Assembly (NCBI GenBank): GCA_021785115.1
Contig: JAJYGO010000262.1
Coordinates: 1 to 12,094 of the forward strand
Direction: 5' to 3'
Source: Chloroflexota bacterium
Lineage (GTDB): Bacteria > Chloroflexota > Limnocylindria > Limnocylindrales > CSP1-4
Length of the DNA stretch: 12,094 nucleotides
Position 1 is the stretch's first letter. Each line of letters starts with the position of its first letter. The notes beneath the pieces were generated by a model. The model was not told the origin of the DNA and searched no databases. It saw only the letters and a program-made list of their open reading frames with translations. This document shows, piece after piece, positions 4,036-12,041 of this stretch. A program made the position numbers and the translations under genes.

Positions 4036-6312
4036 TCAGCGCCGGAGCCGGGCCTCAAGGTAGCGCCCCGCGGCCCGCAGCGCCGCGTCCGCGGCCCGGA
4101 AGACCGGCACGCCCTGCGCCTCGATCGCCCGGGCGAGCGGGTCGAAGAGCGGGCCACTGTCGATGGAGGCCACGATCGGCTTGTCGGTGGTCGAGAGCAG
4201 CCGCGCCAGCCGTGCCGGGAGGCTTCCCTCGGCCCCGACCTCCTCCGGCAGGGTGGCCGTGGCGGCGGTCAGCGGGATCGTGGAACAGACCACGAGATCC
4301 ACTCCCGGGTCCTCCAGGAACGCACGCAGCACGTCCTCGTGCACCTCGTCGTCGGCCATCGGCGTGAGGTCGATCGGGTTGCGGACGTCCACCAGCGAGC
4401 CGGCATGCCCCCTGGCCAGCGCCTCGCCGAGCGCCGCCCGCGTGGCGGGCGCCAGTGCCGCGAGCTCCAGGCTCCAGCCGTCGCCACGCAGCGAATCGGC
4501 GATCCCGACCGCCTCGTAGCCCGCGTTGGACATCGCGGCGAGCCGCCTGCCCCGCCACCGGCGACGCCCGAGCAGCGCGCTGATCTTCAGCAGCCCCTGG
4601 AACTCGTCGAAGCTTCGCGCCACGACCGCGCCCGCCTCCTGCACGATCGCCTCACAGACGTCGTAGTCCCCCGCGATCGAGGCGGTGTGGCCGGCCGTCG
4701 CGCGCCTCCCCTCCGCGGTGCGGCCGGCCTTGTAGAAGAGCACGTCGCGCCCGCCCTGCACGGCGTCGCGCACCGCGCGGGCGAACCGCAGGCCGTCGCC
4801 GTCCCGGAAGCCCTCGACGTAGACCGCGATCGTGGTGACCTCCGGGTCACCAGCCAGGTGCGCCACGAAGTCCCCGATGGTGAGGTCCACCTGGTTGCCG
4901 GTGGAGATGGCGTAGCGAGGGCTCAGCCAGGGCAGGTGGCTCAGGCGGGTGATCATGAAGGCACCGGACTGGCTCACGATCGCCACGCCGCCTCCGCGGT
5001 ACTCCGGCACCGGCAGCTTGGACCGAGGGATGAAGAGCGTGTCGTAGCGGCCGGGGCGCGAGACGATGCCCAGGCAGTTGCCCCCGTTCACCACCAGCGG
5101 CAGCCGCCGGGAGCGGGCCACCCGGATCGCGTCCGCGAGCCGCCCCTCCAGGACCTCCCCGCCCTCCTTCTCGGCCATCCCGCCCGGGATCACGATGACC
5201 CCCACCGCGCGGTCGTGCTCGACCAGTTCCTCCACGATGCCGGGGACCTGTTCGGCCGACAGGGCGACGACGAAGAGGTCGACGCGCTCGGGGAGCTCGC
5301 GGATGCTCGACACGCATGCCACGCCGTCGATCCCGGTGCAGTCGGGCCGGACGACGACGATGCGGGCGGGGTCGAAGCCCGCGCCGCGGATGTTGTCCAG
5401 GATGATCCGGCCGACGTTCCGGCCGTGCGCGGAGACGCCCACGATGCCGATGCTCCGCGGTCGCAGCACGGCCCCGAGCGACTCGAGCGGGCGGGGCGTC
5501 GTCGGCCCGGCCTTCGGACGGAAGGCGAGCAGCCCGTCGAGCGCCACGAGCCGGCCGCCGCTCGCCGCGAACGGGTTCACCTCCAGCTCGGCGATGGTCC
5601 AGGCGCCCGGACCGTCATCGGCATAGCGCTCGCCGAGCGCCCGGAACGCCTCCACGACCCGGAGGATCTCGGCATCGTCGACGAGCCTCCTGCCGGCGCG
5701 GGTCGCGCCGGACAGGCGCCGCCAGGCGAGCGTCGAGCGGAAGGCCCCGAGCAGGGCGGGCGCGTCCTGCAGCGCCGCGCTGGCGCTCACGACGGCCTGG
5801 CCCGGCCGCGAGACGGCCGCCAGCAGCTCCGTGTCGACACCGCCCACGCCCATGGTGAGGACCGGCCCGAACTCGCGCGTCTGCCGCAGGGCGACGAGCG
5901 CCTCGGCACCGGGCCCGGCGCCGTCCACCGCGACCCGCTCCACCACGAGCACGCCCCGCAGGTCGCCGGACGGCGGGCGAGGCACCGCGGCCAGCATGGC
6001 GTCGATCCCCGCGCGGATCGCGGCAGGATCGTTGGCCGACTCGGCGACCCCGCCGACCTCCGTCTTGTGGGCGATCCCGGGCGCCGCGATCTTGAGCATC
6101 ACCCGCGCGCCGCCGATCTCGCGCGAGGCCCGGTCGGGGGACTCGCCCGCCGGCACCAGCACGGCGCGCGGGACGCGGCACCCGGCCGCCTCCAGCACGC
6201 CGTACACCTCGTGCTCCAGGAGCGCGAACCGCCCCTCCGCTGCGGCCGCGCCGAGGATCGCGTCGATGCGGCCGGCGTCGAGCGGCTCGCGCGCGGGGCG
6301 GACGCCGGTCAC
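4036..6312 (-). CDS. NDP-forming acyl-CoA synthetase, fused beta-alpha (acetate-CoA ligase family)
   Basis: This 758-residue enzyme interconverts acyl-CoA + ADP/GDP + phosphate with free acid + CoA + ATP/GTP. The N-terminal half is the ATP-grasp (beta) part: KIAAPGIAHKTEVGGV (74-89) with His82, and the metal-site motif ELEVNPF (242-248). The C-terminal half (from about 277) is the alpha part: Rossmann CoA-binding loop GIVGVSAHGRNVG (289-301), AIVSQSGAF (444-452), STGNQVDLTIGDF (470-482) and the phosphohistidine motif AGHTASIAG (540-548) with His542. Many fused homologs run alpha-beta; here the order is beta-alpha. GTG 6312 is chosen because it overlaps the SRAP stop as GTGA and has GGAG with 8-nt spacing. 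The open frame continues upstream to 7497, but only as a shadow through SRAP. Substrate is not predictable; acetate, propionate or branched/aryl acids are possible. Confidence 0.93.
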   Translation of the reverse strand: MTGVRPAREPLDAGRIDAILGAAAAEGRFALLEHEVYGVLEAAGCRVPRAVLVPAGESPDRASREIGGARVMLKIAAPGIAHKTEVGGVAESANDPAAIRAGIDAMLAAVPRPPSGDLRGVLVVERVAVDGAGPGAEALVALRQTREFGPVLTMGVGGVDTELLAAVSRPGQAVVSASAALQDAPALLGAFRSTLAWRRLSGATRAGRRLVDDAEILRVVEAFRALGERYADDGPGAWTIAELEVNPFAASGGRLVALDGLLAFRPKAGPTTPRPLESLGAVLRPRSIGIVGVSAHGRNVGRIILDNIRGAGFDPARIVVVRPDCTGIDGVACVSSIRELPERVDLFVVALSAEQVPGIVEELVEHDRAVGVIVIPGGMAEKEGGEVLEGRLADAIRVARSRRLPLVVNGGNCLGIVSRPGRYDTLFIPRSKLPVPEYRGGGVAIVSQSGAFMITRLSHLPWLSPRYAISTGNQVDLTIGDFVAHLAGDPEVTTIAVYVEGFRDGDGLRFARAVRDAVQGGRDVLFYKAGRTAEGRRATAGHTASIAGDYDVCEAIVQEAGAVVARSFDEFQGLLKISALLGRRRWRGRRLAAMSNAGYEAVGIADSLRGDGWSLELAALAPATRAALGEALARGHAGSLVDVRNPIDLTPMADDEVHEDVLRAFLEDPGVDLVVCSTIPLTAATATLPEEVGAEGSLPARLARLLSTTDKPIVASIDSGPLFDPLARAIEAQGVPVFRAADAALRAAGRYLEARLRR

Positions 6313-7007
6313 GGAGCCGGCTCCACCGGCGCGATCAGCGCCGGGCCCTGGTTGCGGACGCTGTTCACCAGGGGCGCCACGGGGTGGGCGACCAGGTCGG
6401 CGTCGGAGGGCCGGAGCAGCCCCTGCAGCTCCCCGGGATCGGCCAGGGCGGGGTCCAGCCACACGGCCCAGGCGGCCGCGGGGAGGATGACCGGCATCCG
6501 GGTGTGCAGCCGCGACATCAGCTCGTTCGGGGTGGTGGTGACGATGGTGCAGCTCAGGAGGTCCGCGGGAACATCCTCCGGCTCGCCGGCGCCGCGCGGC
6601 CGCCAGGCCGACCACAGCCCGGCGAAGGCGAGCGGCGACCCGTCGCGGGCGGCGATGTAGTAGGGCTGGCGCTTCCCGTCCGGGAGCCGCAGCCACTCGT
6701 AGAAGCCATCCGCGGGAATGAGGCAGCGCTTCGCGCGGAAGCTGTGGCGGAACGCCGGCGAGGTGGCGACCGTCTCCGCGCGGGCGTTGAACATCCGGCT
6801 CCCGATGGCGGCGGAGTCGGCCCACCCGGGGACGAGGCCCCAGCGGAACCGGTCGACGATGCGCTCGTCGTCGCGCACCACCACGGCCGCCACCTGCTGG
6901 GTGGGCGCCACGTTGTAGGCATCGCCCGGTCGCTCGGCCACGTCGCGCGCCTCGAAGATGCGGGCGAACTCGGACGACGAGAGCCGCTGGGTGAAGCGAC
7001 CGCACAT
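6309..7007 (-). CDS. SRAP domain protein (YedK/HMCES-like abasic-site DNA-protein crosslinker)
   Basis: A 232-residue protein with the complete SRAP pattern. Cys2 in MCGRF becomes the N-terminal catalytic residue after methionine removal. YNVAPTQQ (31-38), RWGLVPGWA (55-63), NARAET (74-79), CLIPADGFYEW with Glu104, and HTRMPVIL with His168 complete the active site. In E. coli YedK and human HMCES these residues form a thiazolidine crosslink to abasic sites in single-stranded DNA, protecting the genome. ATG 7007 is fixed by the need for Cys at position 2, although its Shine-Dalgarno (AGGA) is very close; upstream in-frame ATGs would bury the cysteine. The 3' end overlaps the acyl-CoA synthetase start by 4 nt (GTGA), so the two are co-transcribed. 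A functional link between them is not evident. Confidence 0.95.
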   Translation of the reverse strand: MCGRFTQRLSSSEFARIFEARDVAERPGDAYNVAPTQQVAAVVVRDDERIVDRFRWGLVPGWADSAAIGSRMFNARAETVATSPAFRHSFRAKRCLIPADGFYEWLRLPDGKRQPYYIAARDGSPLAFAGLWSAWRPRGAGEPEDVPADLLSCTIVTTTPNELMSRLHTRMPVILPAAAWAVWLDPALADPGELQGLLRPSDADLVAHPVAPLVNSVRNQGPALIAPVEPAP

Positions 7008-7040
7008 GTCCTGCGGAGGGTAGCCCATCACCGGGTCCAT

Positions 7041-7128
7041 GGTTCGGCCGCGCGCACCGCGCCCGTTCGGCCGTACGCGCCGGCCGGTTCGGCCGCGCAC
7101 CGCGCCCGTTCGGCCGTACGCGCCGGCC
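7041..7128. repeat. Tandem duplication of about 44 bp built from 22-bp subunits
   Basis: Copy 1 (7041-7085, 45 bp) and copy 2 (7086-7128, 43 bp) are identical except for one GC dinucleotide gained or lost in a GCGCGCAC/GCGCAC run. Each copy holds two related halves starting GTTCGGCCG: one continuing CGCGCACCGCGCC, the other TACGCGCCGGCC. The block therefore contains four TTCGGCC motifs about 22 bp apart. It fills the gap between the divergent SRAP and F420-oxidoreductase genes. It could be a dispersed genomic repeat, tandem operator sites, or a slippage product. Confidence 0.85.
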
Positions 7129-7219
7129 GGAGCCCGCCGCATCGGAGCGGTAAGCTTGCCCGGTCGATGAGGCGTCCGGGCGCCCGTCGCAGCTTCTCCC
7201 GCAGGAGGTCGACCCGTCG

Positions 7220-8149
7220 ATGAGCGGCACGGCACGGTACGGCGGACGGCGGCTGGCACACACCCTGGGGCCCGTCGGGGTCTGGAGCTGGGCGCTGCAG
7301 CGCATGGGCGCGCAGGACGCCGGGTCCGCGCTCCGCCAGATCGAGGCGCTCGGGTACCCCGTGGTCTGGATCCCCGAGACGGTGGGCAACAAGGAGATCC
7401 TCAGCCACGCCGCGCTCCTGCTCGCGTCCAGCCCGCGGATCTCGGTGGCGTCGGGGATCGCCAGCATCCACGCCCGCGACCCGATGGCCATGGCCAACGG
7501 CGCCCGGGCGCTGGCCGAGGCCTACCCCGACCGCTTCGTCCTCGGGATCGGCGTGAGCCACGCCACCTCGGTGACCGCCCGGGGCGGCAGCTACGGACCG
7601 CCGGTGGAGACGATGCGCGCCTACCTGGACGCGATGGACGCCGCGCAGTACGGCGCGCCGATGCCCGATCCACCGGTGCCCGTCGTCCTCGCCGCGCTGG
7701 GTCCCCGCATGCTGGAGCTGGCCGCGCAGCACGCGGACGGCGCACACCCCTACTTCGTCCCGGTCGAGCACACGTCCTTCGCCAGGCGGCACCTGGGCCC
7801 GGAGCCGTTCCTCGCCGTCGAGCAGACGGCCGTGCTCACCCCGGACCCCGCCGAGGGGCGGCGGATCGGGCGCGCCTTCGCCCGGAACTACCTGGCGCTG
7901 CCCAACTACGCGAACAACCTCCGCCGCCTGGGCTGGGATGATGCCGACCTCGCCGGCGACGGCAGCGACCGGGTGATCGACGCCGTGATCGCGTGGGGCG
8001 ACGTGGACGCGATCGTGCGGCGCGTCCGGGCCCACCTGGACGCCGGGGCGGACCACGTCTGCATCCAGCTGCGGGCCGAGCCGTCGTCGGACCCGGCGCT
8101 GGCCGGGCTCCGCGAGCTCGCTGCCGCCCTCCTCGAGCCGCACACCTGA
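7220..8149 (+). CDS. F420-dependent LLM-class oxidoreductase (MSMEG_4141-like, TIGR03620 type)
   Basis: A 309-residue TIM-barrel flavin/F420 enzyme of the luciferase-like superfamily. Recognisable blocks are GPVGVWSWALQ (17-27), ALGYPVVWIPET (43-54), ASGIASIHARDPMAMANGARALAEAYPDRFVLGIGVSHA (77-115) and VLAALGPRMLELAAQHADGAHPYFV (156-180). These match the probable F420-dependent oxidoreductase subfamily first typed on the mycobacterial protein. Its members transfer hydride between reduced deazaflavin F420 and mostly unknown substrates. ATG 7220 has AGGAGG at 7203-7208 with 11-nt spacing. It implies that the host makes F420. The gene is divergent from SRAP and 76 nt ahead of the DUF885 gene on the same strand; a GC hairpin lies between. 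Substrate is unknown. Confidence 0.9.
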   Translation: MSGTARYGGRRLAHTLGPVGVWSWALQRMGAQDAGSALRQIEALGYPVVWIPETVGNKEILSHAALLLASSPRISVASGIASIHARDPMAMANGARALAEAYPDRFVLGIGVSHATSVTARGGSYGPPVETMRAYLDAMDAAQYGAPMPDPPVPVVLAALGPRMLELAAQHADGAHPYFVPVEHTSFARRHLGPEPFLAVEQTAVLTPDPAEGRRIGRAFARNYLALPNYANNLRRLGWDDADLAGDGSDRVIDAVIAWGDVDAIVRRVRAHLDAGADHVCIQLRAEPSSDPALAGLRELAAALLEPHT

Positions 8150-8169
8150 ACCGGCGTCCCTCACGTCAC

Positions 8170-8190
8170 CCCGGCGCACCTGCCGCCGGG
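8170..8190 (+). terminator. Possible weak hairpin terminator after the oxidoreductase gene
   Basis: CCCGGCG (8170-8176) and CGCCGGG (8184-8190) form a 7-bp stem with a 7-nt loop, 21 nt after the oxidoreductase stop. There is no T-run after it, so it is not a standard intrinsic terminator. It may only stabilise the 3' end or have no role. Confidence 0.25.
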
Positions 8191-8225
8191 CTCCCGACCC
8201 GGATCCGTCACGAGGTGCATCAAGC

Positions 8226-9938
8226 GTGATCGAAGACGTCAACGCGGTGGCCGCCGAATACTGGGAGTTTCAGCTCCGCACGTCCCCCTCGACCGCCCAC
8301 ATGCTCGGCGACTACCGCCGGGCGGCCGAGTTCGAGGACGTTAGCCGCGAGGCCGAGGATGCCCGCATCGCCGAGGCCCGATCCTTCGCGCGCAGGGCCG
8401 CGGCGATCCCGACGGACGGCCTCGGGACGCAGGACCGGATCACCCGCGACGTGCTCCTCTTCGATGCGACCGTCACCGCCGACGCCGAGGCGTCCCGCCT
8501 CAAGGAGATCGAGGTCGACTCGGTCCACGGCCCGCAGGCGACCCTGCCCCTCCGGATCTCCAAGCTCTCGGTCCCCTCCGCCGAGGTGGCCGAGGCCATG
8601 GTCGAGAAATTCCGCGGGATCGCCCGGATGTTCGTCGACCTGGGCGAGCGACACCGCGAGGGGATCGCCCGTGGCCGGACACCGGTCGATTTCGCGGTTC
8701 GCGGGAGCATCGACCAGATCGACGCGTGGCTGGCCCGTCCCGTGGACGACGATCCGCTCCTGGCGGCGGTGCAGGTCCCCGGGACCCACCACGCCGACGG
8801 CTGGCACGAGCGCCTGCGGGAGGCCGTGGAGCGCGAGGTGCGCCCGGCCCTCGCCGGCTACCGTGACGTCCTCCACGGCGAGGTCCTGGCCCACGCCCGA
8901 ACGGACGACCACTGCGGCCTGACCTGGATCCCGGACGGCGACGAGGCCTACGCGCGGGCGGTCCGCCTCCACACCACGCTCGGCATGGGGCCCCGCGAGA
9001 TCCACGAGATCGGGCTCCAGCAGGTGGAGCGGCTGGCCGGCGAGTACCGCGAGCTGGGCTCGGCCGTGCTGGGTACCGACGACCTGGAGCGGATCCTGAA
9101 TGGCCTGCGGTCCGACCCGGCGCTCCATCACACGGATGGCACCGCCATCGTGGCAGCGGCCGCGGCAGCCCTGGCCAGGGCGGCCGCGGCGATGGGGGAC
9201 TGGTTCGGCACGCTGCCGAAGAGCGGCTGCGATGTGGAGGGGACCACCAGCGGGGCGCAGGCCTTCTACTTCCCGCCCGCGCAGGACGGCAGCCGGGGCG
9301 GCGTCTTCTTCATGAACACGACCGATCCGTCCGGCTGGGGGCGCTTCGACATCGAGTCGACGGCGTACCACGAGGGGATCCCCGGCCATCACCTGCAGAT
9401 CGCGATCTCGGGCGAGCTCGAGGGTCTGCCCGCGTTCCGTCGGCACGGATGGGTCACCGCGTACGGCGAGGGCTGGGGCCTCTACGCCGAGCGGCTCGCC
9501 GACGAGATGGGCCTCTACACGACCCCGCTGGACCGCCTGGGCATGCTCTCCGCCGACTCGATGCGCGCCTGCCGCCTGGTCGTGGACACCGGCATGCACG
9601 CCCTGGGCTGGAGCCGGGAGCAGGCCGTCGCGTACATGGTCGAGAACTCGCCGATGCGCGAGTCCCACGTCCGGGCCGAGATCGACCGGTACATCAATGA
9701 CCCCGGCCAGGCGCTCGCCTACATGATCGGCCGTCTGGAGATCCAGCGGATCCGGGCACGCGCGGAACGCACGCTCGGCGGGCGCTTCGACATCCGCGCC
9801 TTCCACGACGCGCTCCTCACGTCCGGGTCCATGCCGCTGCCGCTCCTCGACGAGCACGTCGGCGCGTGGGTGGCATCCCTGGACGGGACGGCGCACGACG
9901 GCGCCGGGGCGCGGCGGGTGCCGACCGGGACGGTCTGA
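8226..9938 (+). CDS. DUF885 family metallopeptidase-like protein
   Basis: This 570-residue protein matches the DUF885 family, putative zinc-dependent peptidases. The zinc motif is YHEGIPGHHLQ (381-391), with His382, Glu383, His388 and His389; AYGEGWGLYAERL (412-424) supplies Glu415 and Glu422, the expected third ligand and partner. TSGSMPLPLLDEHV near the C-terminus (532-545) is also typical. There is no signal peptide or membrane segment, so it is cytoplasmic, unlike the many lipoprotein or secreted members. GTG 8226 has GAGGTG at 8212-8217 with 8-nt spacing. The usual length is 550-600 residues, so it is full length. Peptidase activity is inferred from the motif; substrates of the family are poorly known. 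Confidence 0.92.
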   Translation: MIEDVNAVAAEYWEFQLRTSPSTAHMLGDYRRAAEFEDVSREAEDARIAEARSFARRAAAIPTDGLGTQDRITRDVLLFDATVTADAEASRLKEIEVDSVHGPQATLPLRISKLSVPSAEVAEAMVEKFRGIARMFVDLGERHREGIARGRTPVDFAVRGSIDQIDAWLARPVDDDPLLAAVQVPGTHHADGWHERLREAVEREVRPALAGYRDVLHGEVLAHARTDDHCGLTWIPDGDEAYARAVRLHTTLGMGPREIHEIGLQQVERLAGEYRELGSAVLGTDDLERILNGLRSDPALHHTDGTAIVAAAAAALARAAAAMGDWFGTLPKSGCDVEGTTSGAQAFYFPPAQDGSRGGVFFMNTTDPSGWGRFDIESTAYHEGIPGHHLQIAISGELEGLPAFRRHGWVTAYGEGWGLYAERLADEMGLYTTPLDRLGMLSADSMRACRLVVDTGMHALGWSREQAVAYMVENSPMRESHVRAEIDRYINDPGQALAYMIGRLEIQRIRARAERTLGGRFDIRAFHDALLTSGSMPLPLLDEHVGAWVASLDGTAHDGAGARRVPTGTV

Positions 9939-9982
9939 TCCGGGAGCGGCGGGGCGCACGAGCCGGAGAGGACCCGCCGCGT

Positions 9983-10025
9983 CCACCGGGCACGGTGGCG
10001 TGCCATGCGGCGGTTGACGCCGCAT
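9983..10025 (+). promoter_or_regulatory. Cluster of three inverted repeats before the response-regulator gene
   Basis: CCACCG-GGCA-CGGTGG (9983-9998) and GGCACG-GTGG-CGTGCC (9989-10004) share bases, so only one hairpin can form at a time. Directly after them ATGCGGCG-GTTGA-CGCCGCAT (10005-10025) is an 8-bp perfect repeat. TTGACG at 10014-10019, a good -35 hexamer, begins in the loop of this last dyad, with no convincing -10 following. The cluster starts 45 nt after the DUF885 stop and ends 24 nt before the regulator ATG. Operators for autoregulation or a 3'-end structure are both possible. Confidence 0.4.
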
Positions 10026-10049
10026 CGCCCGCGACCGGACCATGTCGCG

Positions 10050-10721
10050 ATGCACATCCTGGTCGTCGAGGATGAGTCCCGCATGGGCGAGCTGATCCGC
10101 CGGGTGCTCGTCGCGGAGCACCACGTGGTGGACCTCGCCGAGGACGGTGTCGCCGCGCTCGGCCTGGCGCGCAACGGCGGGTACGACGCGGTGATCCTCG
10201 ACCGGATGCTCCCGGACCTCGACGGCACCGAGGTGGTCCGCCTGCTCCGCGCCCGTGGTGATCGCACGCCCGTCCTGATGCTGACCGCGCTCGGGTCCGT
10301 GGACCAGCGCGTCTCCGGGCTGGACGCAGGGGCGGACGACTACCTCACCAAGCCGTTCGCGTTCGCCGAGCTCCTCGCGCGACTGCGCGCACTGCAGCGC
10401 CGCCCGTCGCCCACCGCGGAGCGGCTCGCCGCCGGGGATCTCGAGGTCGACGAATCGCGGCACGTGGCCCGCGTCGGGGAGGCGACCGTCGACCTCACGG
10501 CGCGCGAGTTCGCCTTCCTGGCCTACCTCATCCGCAACGCCGGCCGCGTCCTGACGCGTCAGCAGATCCTGGACGCCGTCTGGGGCGCCGAGCCGGACGT
10601 CTACTCCAACGTCGTCGACCTGTACGTCTACTACCTGCGCCGCAAGCTGCGCGCACTCGGGAGATCGGGCCGGCTGCGCACGGTCCGCGGCGTCGGGTAC
10701 ACGCTCCGCGCCGGCGACTGA
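10050..10721 (+). CDS. OmpR/PhoB-family response regulator
   Basis: A 223-residue transcription factor. The receiver domain (1-118) has acidic residues E7/D8, phosphoacceptor Asp51 in ILDRMLPDLDG, Thr79 and Lys101 in YLTKPF. The winged-helix DNA-binding domain (about 126-222) shows LTAREFAFLAYLIRNAGRVLTRQQILDAVWG and ends in the wing motif VRGVGYTLRAGD. ATG 10050 is chosen because it places the first beta strand (HILVVED) at the N-terminus. An in-frame ATG at 10005 would lie inside the inverted repeat and add an unlikely basic leader. The ribosome binding site is weak. The partner kinase starts 3 nt downstream, so this is a cognate pair. Target genes are unknown; the inverted repeats just upstream are candidate self-binding sites. 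Confidence 0.93.
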   Translation: MHILVVEDESRMGELIRRVLVAEHHVVDLAEDGVAALGLARNGGYDAVILDRMLPDLDGTEVVRLLRARGDRTPVLMLTALGSVDQRVSGLDAGADDYLTKPFAFAELLARLRALQRRPSPTAERLAAGDLEVDESRHVARVGEATVDLTAREFAFLAYLIRNAGRVLTRQQILDAVWGAEPDVYSNVVDLYVYYLRRKLRALGRSGRLRTVRGVGYTLRAGD

Positions 10722-10724
10722 GCC

Positions 10725-12041
10725 GTGGCGGACCCGACCGACCTGGTCATCGCCGCCACGCGGCGACGCCTCGCCCTGTGGACGCTGGCGCTCCTCGCCG
10801 GCCTGCTGGTGGCGATGGGCGTGGCCACCGCCATCGTCGCGGTCGCCCAGCTGGACGGTGCCAGCGACGGGGCCCTGCGCACCAGCGCACAGGCGGTCCT
10901 CTCGACGCTCGACGGCCGGCTTCCGGGCACGACCGGCTCCCAGGAGGACGGCGAGGGTGGCGACGAGCTGGTGGGCTCGGCGGACACGTTCACCATGGTG
11001 CTGGATGCCCGGGGGACCCTCCTGCAGAACCCCCGCAACGTCCACCTGGCGGGCCTGCCCGACCGGTCCGCACTCGCCGCGGCGCTCTCCGGCGGCAGCG
11101 ACCTGCGCACCGTGACCGCGGGCGGCGTGCCGGTCCGCCTGCTGACCCTGCCGATCCGGCCCTCGGACGGCGGGCCGGCGGTCGGCGCGGTGCAGGCCGG
11201 GCTGGTCCTCACGCTCCACGATCAGCAGGTGGTCGACCTGCTGCGCACGATCGCGCTGGTCGGCCTCGCCGGTCTCCTCTGCGCCGCGCTGCTGGCGCTC
11301 GTGCTGTCGGACCGGGCGCTCGTCCCGATCCGCGCCGCGTTCGCCACGGAGCGCCGGTTCGCGGCGTCCGCGTCCCACGAGCTGCGCACCCCTGCGGCGC
11401 TCATCCGCGCTTCCGGCGAGGTGCTGCAGCGGGAGGGCCTGGTCCGCGAAGAGGGCCTGCCGCTGGTGGACACGGTCGTTGCCGAGTCCGATCGCCTCGG
11501 ACGCCTGGTGGCGGATCTCCTGGCCCTCTCCACCTCGCGCGCGGACCCGTCCGCGATCCGCTTCGAGCCGCTCGACGTTGGGTCCGTCTCGGTGGACGCC
11601 GCGCGGCGCATCGGCCCGCTGGCGGCCGAGCGCGGCTGCCGGGTCGAGGTGACTCCGGACCCGCCGCCGCGCCTGCCGGTCATGGGCGATGCCGACCAGC
11701 TGGTCCAGCTGCTGCTGGCCCTCCTCGACAACGCCACGCGGCACTCCCCGCCGGGCGAGCCGGTCACGGTGGTCCTGGAGCGCGCCGACGATCGGGCCCG
11801 GGTGACCGTGGTCGATCGCGGCCAGGGCGTGCCGGCGGAAGAGCGGGCGCGCATCTTCGAGCCGTTCGCAAGGGCCGGCCGCGGCCGGCGGAGCCGCGAC
11901 AGGGGCGCGGGGCTCGGACTGGCCGTGGCGCAGGCACTCGCGGAGCGGCACCACGGCACGATCTCGGTCAGGGACACGCCGGGCGGCGGGGCAAGCTTCG
12001 TGGTCAGCCTTCCGCTGCGGCGGGAGCAGCCGCCGACCTGA
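10725..12041 (+). CDS. Membrane sensor histidine kinase, partner of the adjacent regulator
   Basis: This 438-residue kinase has a first membrane helix at about 16-40 and an extracytoplasmic sensor segment at about 41-172 with no recognised fold. The second helix (about 173-196) is followed by only some 20 residues before the H-box SASHELRTP with His218. A full HAMP domain is therefore absent, as in some compact kinases with the linker form ALxPIxxAFxxxRRF. The ATPase domain shows ALLDNATRHSP (N336), VVDRGQGVP (D364), FEPFAR and GAGLGLAVAQAL (394-405). The GTG start at 10725 lies 3 nt after the regulator stop, consistent with translational coupling; no strong Shine-Dalgarno is seen. The gene is complete, ending at TGA 12039-12041. 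The signal sensed is unknown. Confidence 0.93.
   Translation: MADPTDLVIAATRRRLALWTLALLAGLLVAMGVATAIVAVAQLDGASDGALRTSAQAVLSTLDGRLPGTTGSQEDGEGGDELVGSADTFTMVLDARGTLLQNPRNVHLAGLPDRSALAAALSGGSDLRTVTAGGVPVRLLTLPIRPSDGGPAVGAVQAGLVLTLHDQQVVDLLRTIALVGLAGLLCAALLALVLSDRALVPIRAAFATERRFAASASHELRTPAALIRASGEVLQREGLVREEGLPLVDTVVAESDRLGRLVADLLALSTSRADPSAIRFEPLDVGSVSVDAARRIGPLAAERGCRVEVTPDPPPRLPVMGDADQLVQLLLALLDNATRHSPPGEPVTVVLERADDRARVTVVDRGQGVPAEERARIFEPFARAGRGRRSRDRGAGLGLAVAQALAERHHGTISVRDTPGGGASFVVSLPLRREQPPT

Noticed and set aside
7041..7128. CRISPR array
   Set aside because: There are only two contiguous copies with no unique spacers and no cas genes nearby, so it is a plain tandem repeat.
6313..7497. 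Upstream extension of the acyl-CoA synthetase frame
   Set aside because: It runs out of frame through SRAP and the tandem repeat and gives low-complexity basic sequence; GTG 6312 has the expected overlap start and a ribosome binding site.
7028..8242. A 404-codon minus-strand frame opposite the F420 oxidoreductase
   Set aside because: It is compositional shadow with no recognisable motif; the plus strand carries a full-length LLM-class enzyme with a good AGGAGG site.
8220..11954. A 1244-codon open frame on the minus strand opposite DUF885, the regulator and the kinase
   Set aside because: It is a shadow caused by strong GC bias at codon third positions: it is arginine-, glycine- and alanine-rich, has no family motif, and the opposite strand holds three clear protein families.
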